Part shown: in pieces, positions 43,172-52,042 of the stretch
Numbering within the stretch: the stretch's first letter is position 1
Layout of the letters: each line of letters opens with the position of its first letter
NCBI GenBank assembly: GCA_024234975.1
Contig: JACKNH010000004.1
Location: 310,001-374,000 of the forward strand
Length of the DNA stretch: 64,000 nucleotides
Reading direction: 5' to 3'
Source: Gammaproteobacteria bacterium
GTDB taxonomy: Bacteria > Pseudomonadota > Gammaproteobacteria > Ga0077536
Position numbers and translations under genes: made by a program
The notes under the pieces: model-generated
Databases searched by the model: none
The model's input: only the letters and a program-made list of their open reading frames with translations
What the model was told of the DNA's origin: nothing

Positions 43172-46100
43172 GCCGGCCCGCGCCGCCTGACGCCGCTGAA
43201 CGGCTTGCGGCGCTGAACGTCAGCGAATCTTTCATCGTTCGTGCGCCGGCCGGCGCCGGCAAGACAACCTTGCTGACCCAACGTTGCCTGGCGCTGCTGG
43301 CGTGCGTGGATGAACCGGAACATATCGTCGCCATCACCTTCACCCGCAAGGCGGCCGCGGAAATGCGCACGCGTATCGTCGGCGCGCTCAATCGTGCGCT
43401 GGCCGGTGAACAGGATGCGACCGCGGCGCTGGCGCGCAAGGTGTTGGCGCGCGACGCCGAACGCGGCTGGAAGCTCGTCGAAGATCCGCAGCGTCTGCGG
43501 ATCGAAACCATCGACGCGTTGTCGTTGCGGATTGCGCAGGCGCGTCCGCTGGAATCCGGCATCGGCCCGGGTATCCGCATCGCCGAGAATGCCGATGACT
43601 TCTACCGCCTCGCGGTACGCACATTGTTCGAAGATCTCGAGCAACGCGAACAATGGAGCGAATCGCTGGCGCAACTGCTTGCGGCGCTCGACAACAATGT
43701 TGCCCGCATCGAGCAATTGCTGATCACCATGCTGGCCTGCCGCGACCAGTGGCAGCGCCTGATTTCCCATGGCGATTTACGCGGCGTTGTGACCACCAAC
43801 GTCGAGCGTGCGGTTGGCTCGATGCTGCGCACATTGCGCAATCGGTTACCGGCGCACTGTCACGCCGAATTGATTGGGCTCGCGCGCCAGGCTGGCGCTG
43901 AAGTGATCAAGGCCGGCGGTGACAGCCGTATTGCCATGCTGGCGGATATGAACGCCATCCCCGGTATCGCCCTTGCCGATGTGCCGCTGTGGCAAGCGCT
44001 GGCGGAGTTGCTGTTGACCCAGAGTAAACAGGGGGGCTGGCGCAAATCGCTGACCGTCAAGCAAGGTTTCCCGGCAGGTAGCGCCAGCAAGGATGCCAAG
44101 GAGCGCATGCTGGCCTTGATCGAAACGCTCGCTGAGGTGCCGCAACTCGACGGCTTTCTTAACGCCACGCGCACCGTGCCGGTAATACCGGTCACTGATG
44201 ATGCCTGGCAGTTGCTCGGGCACTTCATGAAGGTGTTGGTCGCCGCAATCTGGCATCTTGAACCTCACTTCGTCCGCCGCGGTGAAATCGATTTCATCCA
44301 GGTCGCAATGGCGGCACAACAAGTGCTTGGCCGACCTGAAGATCCATCCGAACTGGCATTGCTGCTGGATCATCGGGTCTCACACCTGTTGATCGACGAA
44401 TTCCAGGATACGTCCTTCACGCAGTACGATTTGATCGGGATGCTGACGGCAGGGTGGCAAGGCAACGATGGCCGGACGTTGTTTCTGGTCGGCGACCCAT
44501 TGCAATCCATCTACCGCTTTCGCGAAGCGAATGTTTCCTTGTTCGAGCGGACATGGCGGGAGCAGCGTTTCGGAAGCGTTCAGCTGACGCCGCTGAGCCT
44601 GCAGGCGAACTTCCGATCTCAGGCAGGCCTCATCGAATGGTTGAATCACTGGTTCGATGAACTGGATCTGCCACCACCGGTGACGGGTGTGACCGAGGTG
44701 GCCTATACCGCGTGTACTGCGCAGGCCGATCTGCCGGTTTCATCCGCGGTGCATTTCCATCTCGCCGAAGCCGCGGAAGGTGATCACATCGAACGCCTCG
44801 CCGACCTGGTACAGACGTTACGCGAAAAGGCCGGTAGCGGCACCATCGCAGTGCTGGCGCGCAGCCGCACGCACGTCGCGGGCCTGGCGAGCGTTTTACG
44901 CGCGCGTGGCGTGCAGTGTCAGGCGGAAGGCATCGAGGCACCGGGTCAGCGCGCGGCGATCCGGGATTTGATTATGCTGACCAGGGCCATCCTGCATGGC
45001 GCCGACGATATTGCCTGGTTGGCGATCCTGCGGGCGCCGTGGTGTGGCCTGACGTTGCGCGATTTGACGTTGCTGACAGCGGATTCTGAACGCAACACGA
45101 TTGCCGAGTGCGTTCTTGACCAGCAACGATGGTCGCGGCTGGATCCTGTCGCGGTGCGCCGGTTGGCGCGGGTGGCCGTTGCACTCAAGGCTGCGTTGGT
45201 CAGCCGTGAGACTGATTCACTTGCAGGTACGGTGGAGCGTTGCTGGCAAGGCATCGACGGGCCGGCATGCCTGGTGGACGCGGAAGACCACCACCATGTG
45301 CTGCAATTCTTTTCGCTGCTCGCCGGGGTGGAACATGAGCGTCGCCGATTGACGCCAACCGGACTTCAGGAACTGGCGCAGCGCTTGCCTGCGATGGGCG
45401 GCGAAAATTCAGCCGGTGCAGTCATTCTGACAACGGTGCACAAGGCCAAAGGGCTGGAATACGACTACGTTGTCATCCCTGAATCACAACGCCGAACTCG
45501 CGGCGATGATCAATCCCTGTTGCTGTGGTCCGAGCTGGTGTTGGATGAAGGGGAACCTGCACTGGTATTCGCCGCCCTGCCGCATCACGGCGCGACCGAC
45601 GCCGAAGCGGCCCTGTATCGGTATATCGCCAATCACGAGCAACTGGAAGGCGTGTTCGAACTGCGGCGGTTGCTGTACGTGGCGTTGACGCGCGCCCGCC
45701 GGGAGGTACACGTATGCGGCACGCTTTCCCGTGACAAGAACGGTACGGTGCAAACGCCGCCGGCCAACAGCTTGTTGCGATTGCTGTGGCCGATTGTGTC
45801 AGCAACAACCACCGTGCCGGCGTCACCCGAGGCGGTTGAAAGCAACGACGTCCGGTCAGTGAAACATCGCATGCTGGCGAGATTGCCCATTGAGGCATTT
45901 CCGGTGCGCGCGCTTGCCGACGTGATGGAGACGCCCACGTCAGATCAACCTGCGGCATTGGCCGAGGTCGAATATGACTGGGCAGGGATCGCGGCGCGAT
46001 ACGCAGGTACTGTGGTTCATGAGTGGTTGCACCGCATTGCTATGGAAGGCGTGGAAGCATGGTCGCCCGCCAAACTGACCGCACAGGGCCCGGCGATTGT

Positions 46101-46518
46101 GAACCGGCTCGCGATGATGGGTGTTACTGCCGATGCGCTGGATGAAGTCGCATCCCGGGTTCACGACGCACTGCTGCGCGCCATCGGGGATGCACGTGGT
46201 GCGTGGCTGCTCAGTGGCGGGCATACCGAATCCGCCGCTGAACTTCGCGTGTCCGGAAGGATAGATGGCACGTTGGCGGATGCCATACTGGATCGAACAT
46301 TCGTGGACGATCAGGGTATTCGCTGGATTGTCGACTACAAGACCAGTCGCCACGTTGGCGGCGGCCTGGAAGCGTTTCTGGATTCCGAGCAGCAGCGCTA
46401 CGCGCCGCAACTCGAGCGGTATGCGGCACTGATGCGGCCGCTGGATCAGCGCCCAATCATGTTGGGTTTGTATTTTCCATTGCTGTTGGCCTGGCGCAGC
46501 TGGCAAGCGCCTGTATGA
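43168..46518 (+). CDS. AddA-like UvrD/RecB-family helicase-nuclease
   Basis: The 1116-residue protein has the UvrD-type helicase motifs: Walker A APAGAGKTTL near residue 26, FTRKAAAEMRTR (motif Ia), LLIDEFQDTSFTQYDLIGM (motif II), LVGDPLQSIYRFREAN (motif III), and TVHKAKGLEYDYVVIP (motif V). The C-terminal nuclease domain has WIVDYKTSRH. It should load on DNA ends together with the AddB-like protein. The GTG start at 43168 overlaps that gene (GTGA) and is preceded by ACGGAGCGG; an earlier in-frame start at 43018 lies inside the upstream gene and is rejected. Confidence 0.9.
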   Translation: MSRPAPPDAAERLAALNVSESFIVRAPAGAGKTTLLTQRCLALLACVDEPEHIVAITFTRKAAAEMRTRIVGALNRALAGEQDATAALARKVLARDAERGWKLVEDPQRLRIETIDALSLRIAQARPLESGIGPGIRIAENADDFYRLAVRTLFEDLEQREQWSESLAQLLAALDNNVARIEQLLITMLACRDQWQRLISHGDLRGVVTTNVERAVGSMLRTLRNRLPAHCHAELIGLARQAGAEVIKAGGDSRIAMLADMNAIPGIALADVPLWQALAELLLTQSKQGGWRKSLTVKQGFPAGSASKDAKERMLALIETLAEVPQLDGFLNATRTVPVIPVTDDAWQLLGHFMKVLVAAIWHLEPHFVRRGEIDFIQVAMAAQQVLGRPEDPSELALLLDHRVSHLLIDEFQDTSFTQYDLIGMLTAGWQGNDGRTLFLVGDPLQSIYRFREANVSLFERTWREQRFGSVQLTPLSLQANFRSQAGLIEWLNHWFDELDLPPPVTGVTEVAYTACTAQADLPVSSAVHFHLAEAAEGDHIERLADLVQTLREKAGSGTIAVLARSRTHVAGLASVLRARGVQCQAEGIEAPGQRAAIRDLIMLTRAILHGADDIAWLAILRAPWCGLTLRDLTLLTADSERNTIAECVLDQQRWSRLDPVAVRRLARVAVALKAALVSRETDSLAGTVERCWQGIDGPACLVDAEDHHHVLQFFSLLAGVEHERRRLTPTGLQELAQRLPAMGGENSAGAVILTTVHKAKGLEYDYVVIPESQRRTRGDDQSLLLWSELVLDEGEPALVFAALPHHGATDAEAALYRYIANHEQLEGVFELRRLLYVALTRARREVHVCGTLSRDKNGTVQTPPANSLLRLLWPIVSATTTVPASPEAVESNDVRSVKHRMLARLPIEAFPVRALADVMETPTSDQPAALAEVEYDWAGIAARYAGTVVHEWLHRIAMEGVEAWSPAKLTAQGPAIVNRLAMMGVTADALDEVASRVHDALLRAIGDARGAWLLSGGHTESAAELRVSGRIDGTLADAILDRTFVDDQGIRWIVDYKTSRHVGGGLEAFLDSEQQRYAPQLERYAALMRPLDQRPIMLGLYFPLLLAWRSWQAPV

Positions 46519-46537
46519 ATCCGGCGGCGCGATAAAT

Positions 46538-46563
46538 CGAGAGGACGCTGCTGCGTCCTCTCG
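46538..46563. terminator. Hairpin between convergent genes
   Basis: CGAGAGGACGC (46538-46548) and GCGTCCTCTCG (46553-46563) form a perfect 11-base stem with a TGCT loop, 20 bases after the helicase stop and 21 bases before the end of the reverse-strand gene. It has no T-tract on the + strand and only a weak one on the - strand, so a shared transcript 3' end is likely but termination is not proven. Confidence 0.5.
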
Positions 46564-46583
46564 TAATGTGCAGGCTTGACCGG

Positions 46584-47216
46584 TCAGACGCGGCCCAAGC
46601 CGCGAAGCCCGACCAGACCGGCGATACTCGACGTCAACAACACCAGCGCGGCGGGTACCGGCACGGGTTGAGTCATCAGTGCGCCGCTCACTTCGAAGTT
46701 ATCGACGCGCCAGGTACCACTGGCGCTGGCGGCGCCCAGCCCGGAAAGTACAAAATCCGCGACGCCGCTGATCGAAGGGAGCGTCACCGATTCCAGAATG
46801 TGACCGAACGTTGTGGTCGTCGCACCGCTGGCGACGGTGACGCCGTTGATCGCCAACGCCCAGCCGGTCGGTCCACTGGACGACGCCCGCTGGTCAAACG
46901 CCACGTCGGAGATCGCCAGCGTGACGCCAGTCGGTAAAGACAGTGAAAACGTCATCGCATTGCCATCATCGAAGCCACGGGCAGAGGCGGCGAGCCCGGG
47001 ATTGCCGCTGACATTGGACAGGTTGCCATCGGTATCTGACCACAGGCTGCTGCTGATGCCGGGGGCCACCATGTCAGGCATTAATTCAAAGCCGCCTTCA
47101 GCAGTGTCGAAGTCGAACGCGACGATGTTTGCGCTGACGCCGGTCGTAGTGAGGAGCGTCGACGCGAGCAGCGTCAATGCGAGGGTGCGCGAACGCGCGG
47201 GTGTTCTCGTATACAT
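46584..47216 (-). CDS. Secreted VPxPA/PEP-CTERM-type surface protein
   Basis: The 210-residue protein has a signal peptide (about 1-29, ending VSA), a beta-sandwich-like middle (NIVAFDFDTAEGGFELMPDM near residue 30 and GTWRVDNFEVSG near residue 168), and a C-terminal sorting tail: VPVPAALVLLTSSIAGLVGL followed by a short Arg-rich end. This is the tripartite VPxPA/PEP-CTERM signal processed by exosortases. AAGGAGATA precedes ATG 47216. No exosortase gene is in the window. Confidence 0.75.
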   Translation of the reverse strand: MYTRTPARSRTLALTLLASTLLTTTGVSANIVAFDFDTAEGGFELMPDMVAPGISSSLWSDTDGNLSNVSGNPGLAASARGFDDGNAMTFSLSLPTGVTLAISDVAFDQRASSSGPTGWALAINGVTVASGATTTTFGHILESVTLPSISGVADFVLSGLGAASASGTWRVDNFEVSGALMTQPVPVPAALVLLTSSIAGLVGLRGLGRV

Positions 47217-47311
47217 CCGTGTATCTCCTTGATTTCATCCATGAAATTCCGTCCTTCCCACGGCATCCTGCCGCCGACGACGGTACCGGGGATTGTGCGC
47301 TTGTCAGCCTG

Positions 47312-47338
47312 TCCCCGGCAAGTTCAAATTGCCGGGGA
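47312..47338. other. Hairpin in the interval before the PAS/LuxR regulator 3' end
   Basis: TCCCCGGCAA (47312-47321) and TTGCCGGGGA (47329-47338) form a perfect 10-base stem with a 7-base loop. The 279-base interval 47217-47495 otherwise holds only the promoter of the VPxPA-CTERM gene and the 3' end region of the regulator. No T-tract is present. Confidence 0.45.
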
Positions 47339-47495
47339 GAATTCACTACATGTGATCTCCGGATTCGGATAACACGTTCAGCCATGGCGCCTGGCCGGCA
47401 GGAAACGCAAGTTACACGCGAGCACATGAGTACCGCGGTCAGCCTGATAACGCAGGTTCAAGGCGATCTGCAAATTCCGCGAAGGCTTGTTTGGA

Positions 47496-48881
47496 CTACT
47501 TGCCGAAGATCAGACCGGCCGGGCCTCGCGCCAGCTTCAACAGGAGTTCGGTTTGCCGCTTGGTGCCGGTTTTCTGGAAGATGTTCTTGAGATGGGTCCG
47601 CGCAGTATTGGCCGCGATCTCCAACTGCGACGCGGCGTTTTCAAGTGTGGTGCCGTTCATCATCAGCGCAACCAGACGGCACTCCGCTTCCGTCAGACGA
47701 TACTCGCTCATCAACACATCGATCGATATTTGCCGGCTTTGATTTGGATCGAAGAGATAGGCGATGGCGACAGGGGAGCGATCCGGATCGTCGCCGCAGG
47801 TTGACGACATGATGGAGATGACCAGAGTGCTGTCGGTCTCCGGATCGTGAATCCGGGCGAGCCCGACCGGCGCCTGACAATGTGCTGGCGTTGTATGCAA
47901 CGCTTCGTCCAACAGCTTCTGCAGCAGGCGACGCTCGACATCATTGCTGACACGAAGTTTACCGCCTTCGCATGAAATACCCGCGGTGGACACCAGCAGC
48001 CGTTGGGCTTCGCGATTGGCGAACAGGACGTGCATCCGCCTGCTGAGAATCAGCACTCCCATTGGCATAGGATCCAGTGCCCGGCCCAATGCGGTGACCC
48101 GGTTGCCAAGCTCGGCCCGATCCAGTGGGTGTGCCTGGACAGACAGGCGTAGCGCAATTCCGAAGAACGCCCCATGTGCATCAAACAGTGGCGCCAGTAC
48201 CGCGTGGCTTGCTTGCGCACCTGAAGTTACCGGAATTGTCCGTTCGTCATGCGCGTTCCTGCATCGGTCCACCAACGCTTCAGCCTGCGCCACGGACAGT
48301 CCACACAGGCGTTGAATGATCCCGGACACGGGCGTGCCGGTGACCTCGCGGCGCTTCAGACCGCATTCGCTCTCCGCAGAGCGGTTGACGAAAATCACAA
48401 TGCCAGTGGCATCGCAGGTGACGACCGGTTCGTTTTCCTGGGTGAAATCGATAACCCGTTTGGGCGCCTGGTTTGGCGGTGGTGTCGTATCACGGTAAAG
48501 AGCAAGCTCAATCGCGCTCAGCAGGTCTTTCGTCGTGAAGGGCTTATTGATGAAGCCGGCGGGATTGGTGACGCGGGCGCGAGCGATGACGTCGTGATCG
48601 GCGTAAGCCGAGACATAGATAATCGGAATTTCCTTCGTGGCGCAGATACGTTGCGCTGCTTCGATGCCATCGATTCCGTCACCGAGCCGGATGTCCATCA
48701 GGACCAGATCCGGGTTCAGTTCCTGCGCTTTTTCGATGGCTTCCAGTCCGTTACTGGCAATCCCCGCAACGCCGTATCCCAGACCACGCAACCGGGTGCG
48801 CATAGCCCCCGCTACCGTGCGTTGGTCCTCCACGATAAGAATCTGCTCGCCTGTCATCCGAATTGATTTGGCCGTACCCAC
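47496..48881 (-). CDS. Response regulator with PAS domains and LuxR-type DNA-binding domain
   Basis: The 461-residue protein begins with a receiver domain (ILIVEDQRTVAGAM, phospho-Asp in LVLMDIRLGDGIDGIEA near residue 63, Lys in FINKPFTTKDLL near 112). A PAS-like segment follows (PVVTCDATGIVIFVNRSA near 152), then a middle sensor-like region (GVLILSRRMHVLFANREA near 280). The C-terminus is a LuxR-type HTH (YRLTEAECRLVALMMNGTTL near 400, with NTARTHLKNIFQKTGTKRQT). It probably senses a signal and activates transcription directly. GTG 48881 is chosen (GGAA upstream); ATG 48857 is the alternative. Two dyads lie just upstream. Confidence 0.8.
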   Translation of the reverse strand: MGTAKSIRMTGEQILIVEDQRTVAGAMRTRLRGLGYGVAGIASNGLEAIEKAQELNPDLVLMDIRLGDGIDGIEAAQRICATKEIPIIYVSAYADHDVIARARVTNPAGFINKPFTTKDLLSAIELALYRDTTPPPNQAPKRVIDFTQENEPVVTCDATGIVIFVNRSAESECGLKRREVTGTPVSGIIQRLCGLSVAQAEALVDRCRNAHDERTIPVTSGAQASHAVLAPLFDAHGAFFGIALRLSVQAHPLDRAELGNRVTALGRALDPMPMGVLILSRRMHVLFANREAQRLLVSTAGISCEGGKLRVSNDVERRLLQKLLDEALHTTPAHCQAPVGLARIHDPETDSTLVISIMSSTCGDDPDRSPVAIAYLFDPNQSRQISIDVLMSEYRLTEAECRLVALMMNGTTLENAASQLEIAANTARTHLKNIFQKTGTKRQTELLLKLARGPAGLIFGK

Positions 48882-48936
48882 ACGGGCTTCCGGTGTGCGG
48901 GGTCTCGGGACCTTGTAATGTTTTTAAATTCTTATA

Positions 48937-48948
48937 TCGCATATGCGA
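48937..48948. promoter_or_regulatory. Palindrome TCGCATATGCGA upstream of the PAS/LuxR regulator
   Basis: A perfect 12-base palindrome centred on CATATG, 55 bases upstream of the regulator start, in an AT-rich 109-base interval. A second CATATG-centred dyad sits 26 bases away centre to centre. A dimeric HTH operator is inferred. Confidence 0.5.
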
Positions 48949-48958
48949 ATGGCAAGCA

Positions 48959-48978
48959 TATACCCCATATGAGGTATA
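48959..48978. promoter_or_regulatory. Near-palindrome TATACC-C-CATATG-A-GGTATA
   Basis: Eighteen of 20 positions are symmetric around CATATG. It lies between the regulator gene and the DksA-like gene's 3' end, and may be a second operator half-site for the same protein. Confidence 0.5.
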
Positions 48979-48990
48979 GCTTTGTAAGAA

Positions 48991-50055
48991 TTAATCGTCC
49001 CGGAATTGCCGTTGCAAAAGTTCACGCCGTTCCTGAGCATCGATTGTCAGCGTGGCAATCGGCCGTGCTTCCAGCCGGCCAAGACCGATTTCTTCCCCGG
49101 TCTCCTCACAGTAGCCGTACGAACCGTCTTCGATTCGTTCAAGTGCCTGCTCGATCTTGCGCAGCAGTTTGCGATACCGATCGCGAGTACGCAGTTCCAG
49201 AATGTTGTCGCTCTCACGCGAGGCGCGCTCCGCCTCATCGCCAACGTCACGGGATTCTGTCCGCAGGTGTTCAAGTGTTTCCTGCGATTCCTCGATCAAT
49301 TCGCTACGCCAGTTCAGCAGCTTGTTACGGAAATAAACGAGGTGCTGGGGGTTCATGTATTCGTCTTTCGGCGAGGGTGTGTAGCCCTCCGGCAGGTCCA
49401 CGCCTTCCAGGTTCACAAGGCGACGCGGTTTTGTCATAGGTGTTTCTTGCTGCTTTTCCTTGGGTTTCGTAAATACCAGCGCGGCGACTTTCTTATTGGG
49501 CGTTGCCGAGACCGGTTGCTGGCTCGCATTTCCGCCTTTGGTTTTTCTGGCTTTCGTTTCCTTGACCGGATTCGCGACAGCGGCCTTTGCTGTGCTGGCC
49601 TTGGCGGGTTGCGCACCGGCTGTGGTCGATGCCGGTTTCGCGCTGGCGGTCACGGCTTTGCCGACCTTGGTTTTAGCGGCAGGGGCCGTGGTTTTCTTGG
49701 ACGTTTTCACAGTCGGCTTCTTGGTGGACTTGGCCGCAGGCGCTTTGGCAGTTGCGGTTGCGGTTTTACGTTTCGCCGCGGGCGCCTTGGCTGCTGGCGT
49801 TTTGCTGGCAGAGGGTTTCTTTGCGGCAGTTGATTTTGCTGCGGTTTTCGCCGGCGCTTTCTTCGCTGCCGGTTTTTTCTTTACCGCTTTGCTGGCGGTC
49901 TTGGCAGGCGTCTTCTTCGCGACCGCTTTGCTGGCCGATTTCTTTGCAGTTTTCGTGGCGGTTTTAGTGGTTGTCCCACCCGTACGTTTGGCGGCCCGCG
50001 CTTTCGGCGCAGTCTTGCTCGCTTTGGCTTTCGCTTTTGCCTTCTTCGTCGCCAC
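48991..50055 (-). CDS. dksA: DksA/TraR-family protein with Lys/Ala-rich histone-like N-terminal extension
   Basis: The 354-residue protein starts with about 190 residues of Ala, Lys, Pro and Thr (ATKKAKAKAKASK and TAPAAKTK-type repeats), like histone H1 or AlgP. A DksA body follows: MNPQHLVYFRNKLLNWRSEL near residue 235, ESDNILELRTRDRYRKLL near 285, and the C-terminal GYCEETGEEIGLGRLEARP. Only one of the four zinc-finger cysteines is kept (the others read T, T and A), as in the zinc-independent DksA2 type. DksA acts on RNA polymerase with ppGpp; the basic tail may bind DNA. GTG 50055 is chosen because GAGGT precedes it; GTG 50109 lacks such a site. Confidence 0.82.
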   Translation of the reverse strand: MATKKAKAKAKASKTAPKARAAKRTGGTTTKTATKTAKKSASKAVAKKTPAKTASKAVKKKPAAKKAPAKTAAKSTAAKKPSASKTPAAKAPAAKRKTATATAKAPAAKSTKKPTVKTSKKTTAPAAKTKVGKAVTASAKPASTTAGAQPAKASTAKAAVANPVKETKARKTKGGNASQQPVSATPNKKVAALVFTKPKEKQQETPMTKPRRLVNLEGVDLPEGYTPSPKDEYMNPQHLVYFRNKLLNWRSELIEESQETLEHLRTESRDVGDEAERASRESDNILELRTRDRYRKLLRKIEQALERIEDGSYGYCEETGEEIGLGRLEARPIATLTIDAQERRELLQRQFRDD

Positions 50056-50356
50056 GGGATCTACCTCGCTCTTGAAATCGGAGTTGGGATTCGACAACCG
50101 CGCCGTCACGCGCCGAGGGCCATGTAATTGTAATTGTCAGCGGGCACGTGTACGGACGGTACAAGTAGCGCGCCAGACGCCGTTTCAGGCCCCGCCGCGC
50201 CGCTAAAAAGCGCGCACGATAATCATTTTTGTCTGACAAAGCAATTTCCTTTCCCGGGGCCGCTTGTGGGGGTTGCGGTCGGCCAGATCACTTCCCCTGT
50301 TCCCCGCAAAGCAATACAATTCCGCTTCTTCCAAGACGACCCTCTAGGAGCAGTGA

Positions 50357-50677
50357 ATGAAGCGTCTTCCTTTCCGCGCTTTGGCCGTGCTGTTGCTGGG
50401 CGCCGTTAACGTCGCTTCTGCGGCCGACGGCGATCCCGCGCGGGGTGCGACCGCGTTCGAGACCTGCCGTGGCTGCCATGCAGTGGCGGGCTATTTCAAT
50501 GTCTATCCGAGTTATCAGGTCCCGAAGCTGGGTGGCCAGAATGCTGCCTATGTCAGCACGGCACTCAAGGAATACCGCGATGGCGCACGCAAGCACGACA
50601 CGATGCATGCGAACGCGATGGGGCTGACTGATCAACAGATCGCGGACATCGCGGCCTACGTTTCGCAGTACGAGTAA
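50357..50677 (+). CDS. Small c-type cytochrome (c4/c553-like), first of two
   Basis: The 106-residue protein has a signal peptide (about 1-23, ending ASA) and one haem site CRGCH near residue 37. A C-terminal Met (HANAMGLTDQQI) is the likely axial ligand. TAGGAG precedes ATG 50357. It is followed after 14 bases by a second cytochrome gene, so the two are probably cotranscribed. A periplasmic electron carrier is likely. Confidence 0.85.
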   Translation: MKRLPFRALAVLLLGAVNVASAADGDPARGATAFETCRGCHAVAGYFNVYPSYQVPKLGGQNAAYVSTALKEYRDGARKHDTMHANAMGLTDQQIADIAAYVSQYE

Positions 50678-50691
50678 TTCGGGGCAACAAT

Positions 50692-51051
50692 ATGAAATTG
50701 CAAAAGTTTCTGTTAGGTGTCGGACTGCTGGCAGCAGCAGGATTTGCACAGGCGGCGGAAGAACACGAAGCCGAGACACAGGGTGGCATGACTTTCGATC
50801 AGAAGCTGGCGACCTGCGCGGCCTGTCATGGCCCGGAAGGGGACAAGCCGCTGTTGCCGGAATATCCCAAGCTCGCGGGTCAATACGCCAGCTACCTGGA
50901 ACATGCCCTGAAGTCCTACCGCGAAGGCCGGAGGGAGAACCTCATCATGTCGCAGCAGGTCAAGACACTGAATCTGTCGGACAGTGATATCAAGCGTCTG
51001 GCAGCGCATTTCTCAGCCAAGGGCGCGCTGACCCAGATCACCGCGCAGTAA
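50692..51051 (+). CDS. Small c-type cytochrome, second of two
   Basis: The 119-residue protein has a signal peptide (about 1-22, ending AQA), an acidic stretch (EEHEAETQ), one haem site CAACH near residue 42, and a Met in LIMSQQVKTLNLSDSDIKRLA as likely ligand. It matches one half of a di-haem cytochrome c4. With its neighbour it resembles a split c4, but the two genes are separate. Confidence 0.85.
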   Translation: MKLQKFLLGVGLLAAAGFAQAAEEHEAETQGGMTFDQKLATCAACHGPEGDKPLLPEYPKLAGQYASYLEHALKSYREGRRENLIMSQQVKTLNLSDSDIKRLAAHFSAKGALTQITAQ

Positions 51052-51125
51052 CGCGTTTCAATTCTTTGTTCAAAAGTCACCGGGCTTTGCGGCCCGGTGA
51101 CGCAATTCTCCCGCAAAACCCCGCT

Positions 51126-51833
51126 TCAGAAGATCTCTTCCAGAAAATCCACAAGCGTCCGCCACGAGCGGCGATCGGCTTTGGCATCGTAGGCGAGTCC
51201 GTGGCCCGGGTCGTTGGCTTCGGGATGCGTAAACGCATGCATTGTCCGGCCATAGACGTGCAACTGCCAGTCGGTTCCCGCGTCGGTCATTTCCTGTTTG
51301 AACGCGGTGACAGCGTCGACAGGCACCATAGGGTCGTCGTGGCCATGCAGCGCCAGCACTTTGGCGGTGATGTTCGGTTTGCTGATGTTCGGTGGGGGTA
51401 CGAACAGGCCGTGAATACTGGCGACACCCCGCAAGTCGGCACCGGATCGCGCCAGGTCGAGCACGCACAGGCCGCCAAAGCAGAAACCAATTGCCGCGAT
51501 TCGCTCCGGATCCACTTCCGGTTGGCTGCGCAGTACCTCCAACGCTTTTTGCAGTCGGGCCTGCAGGTTAGCCCGGTCCTGCAGGAACGGCTGCATCAGA
51601 CCGGCATTCTGCTCGGCGTTCTGGCCCAGAATACCCTTACCGTAAAGGTCCAATGCGAAACCGCTGTAGCCGAGCGCGGCCAGCGAACGCGCCTTGTCAC
51701 ATTCAAAAGGCGAGCGGCCGGCCCAGGCATGGGCGATAAGGACGGCAGGCCGTTTACCGGCGGCATCCGGGGATGCCATAAACCCCTCCAAATCCACCTG
51801 GTTGTGTTGGTAATCCACGAAGCGCTCTGCCAT
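51126..51833 (-). CDS. Dienelactone hydrolase-family protein
   Basis: The 235-residue alpha/beta hydrolase has the DLH nucleophile in AAIGFCFGGLC near residue 120 (Cys), the Asp in LHGHDDPMVP near 170 and the His in MHAFTHPEAND near 205. Dienelactone hydrolases open lactones in aromatic degradation, but many members act on other esters. ATG 51833 follows GAGGAG; earlier in-frame codons lack a start site and family similarity. The gene converges on the second cytochrome c gene. Confidence 0.85.
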   Translation of the reverse strand: MAERFVDYQHNQVDLEGFMASPDAAGKRPAVLIAHAWAGRSPFECDKARSLAALGYSGFALDLYGKGILGQNAEQNAGLMQPFLQDRANLQARLQKALEVLRSQPEVDPERIAAIGFCFGGLCVLDLARSGADLRGVASIHGLFVPPPNISKPNITAKVLALHGHDDPMVPVDAVTAFKQEMTDAGTDWQLHVYGRTMHAFTHPEANDPGHGLAYDAKADRRSWRTLVDFLEEIF

Positions 51834-52042
51834 GCCTTGGGTCTCCTCTGTGATTGAAAGCCGGGGTCGGTTGCGAATGATAACCGCTGGTATGTGCGTC
51901 ACACAGTACCGGTCGTCCCCGGTCCTGAGCCTATTCTTCCGGATAATTCGGTCACAAATCAGTGGCTTCCCTCGGTTCCTTGCGGGCCGGACTTCTATAC
52001 TCATGGCATCCGCTGCCGATAACGCCCGGTAAGGAGAAGACT

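Noticed and set aside
46551..46566. T-tract terminator after the helicase gene
   Set aside because: The hairpin is strong, but no run of T follows on the + strand, so it is listed only as a hairpin with modest confidence.
49460..50206. Hydrophobic Ala/Val/Phe-rich frame antisense to the DksA-like gene
   Set aside because: Lys/Ala codons read on the other strand give Phe/Ala/Val runs that mimic membrane segments; no start site is visible.
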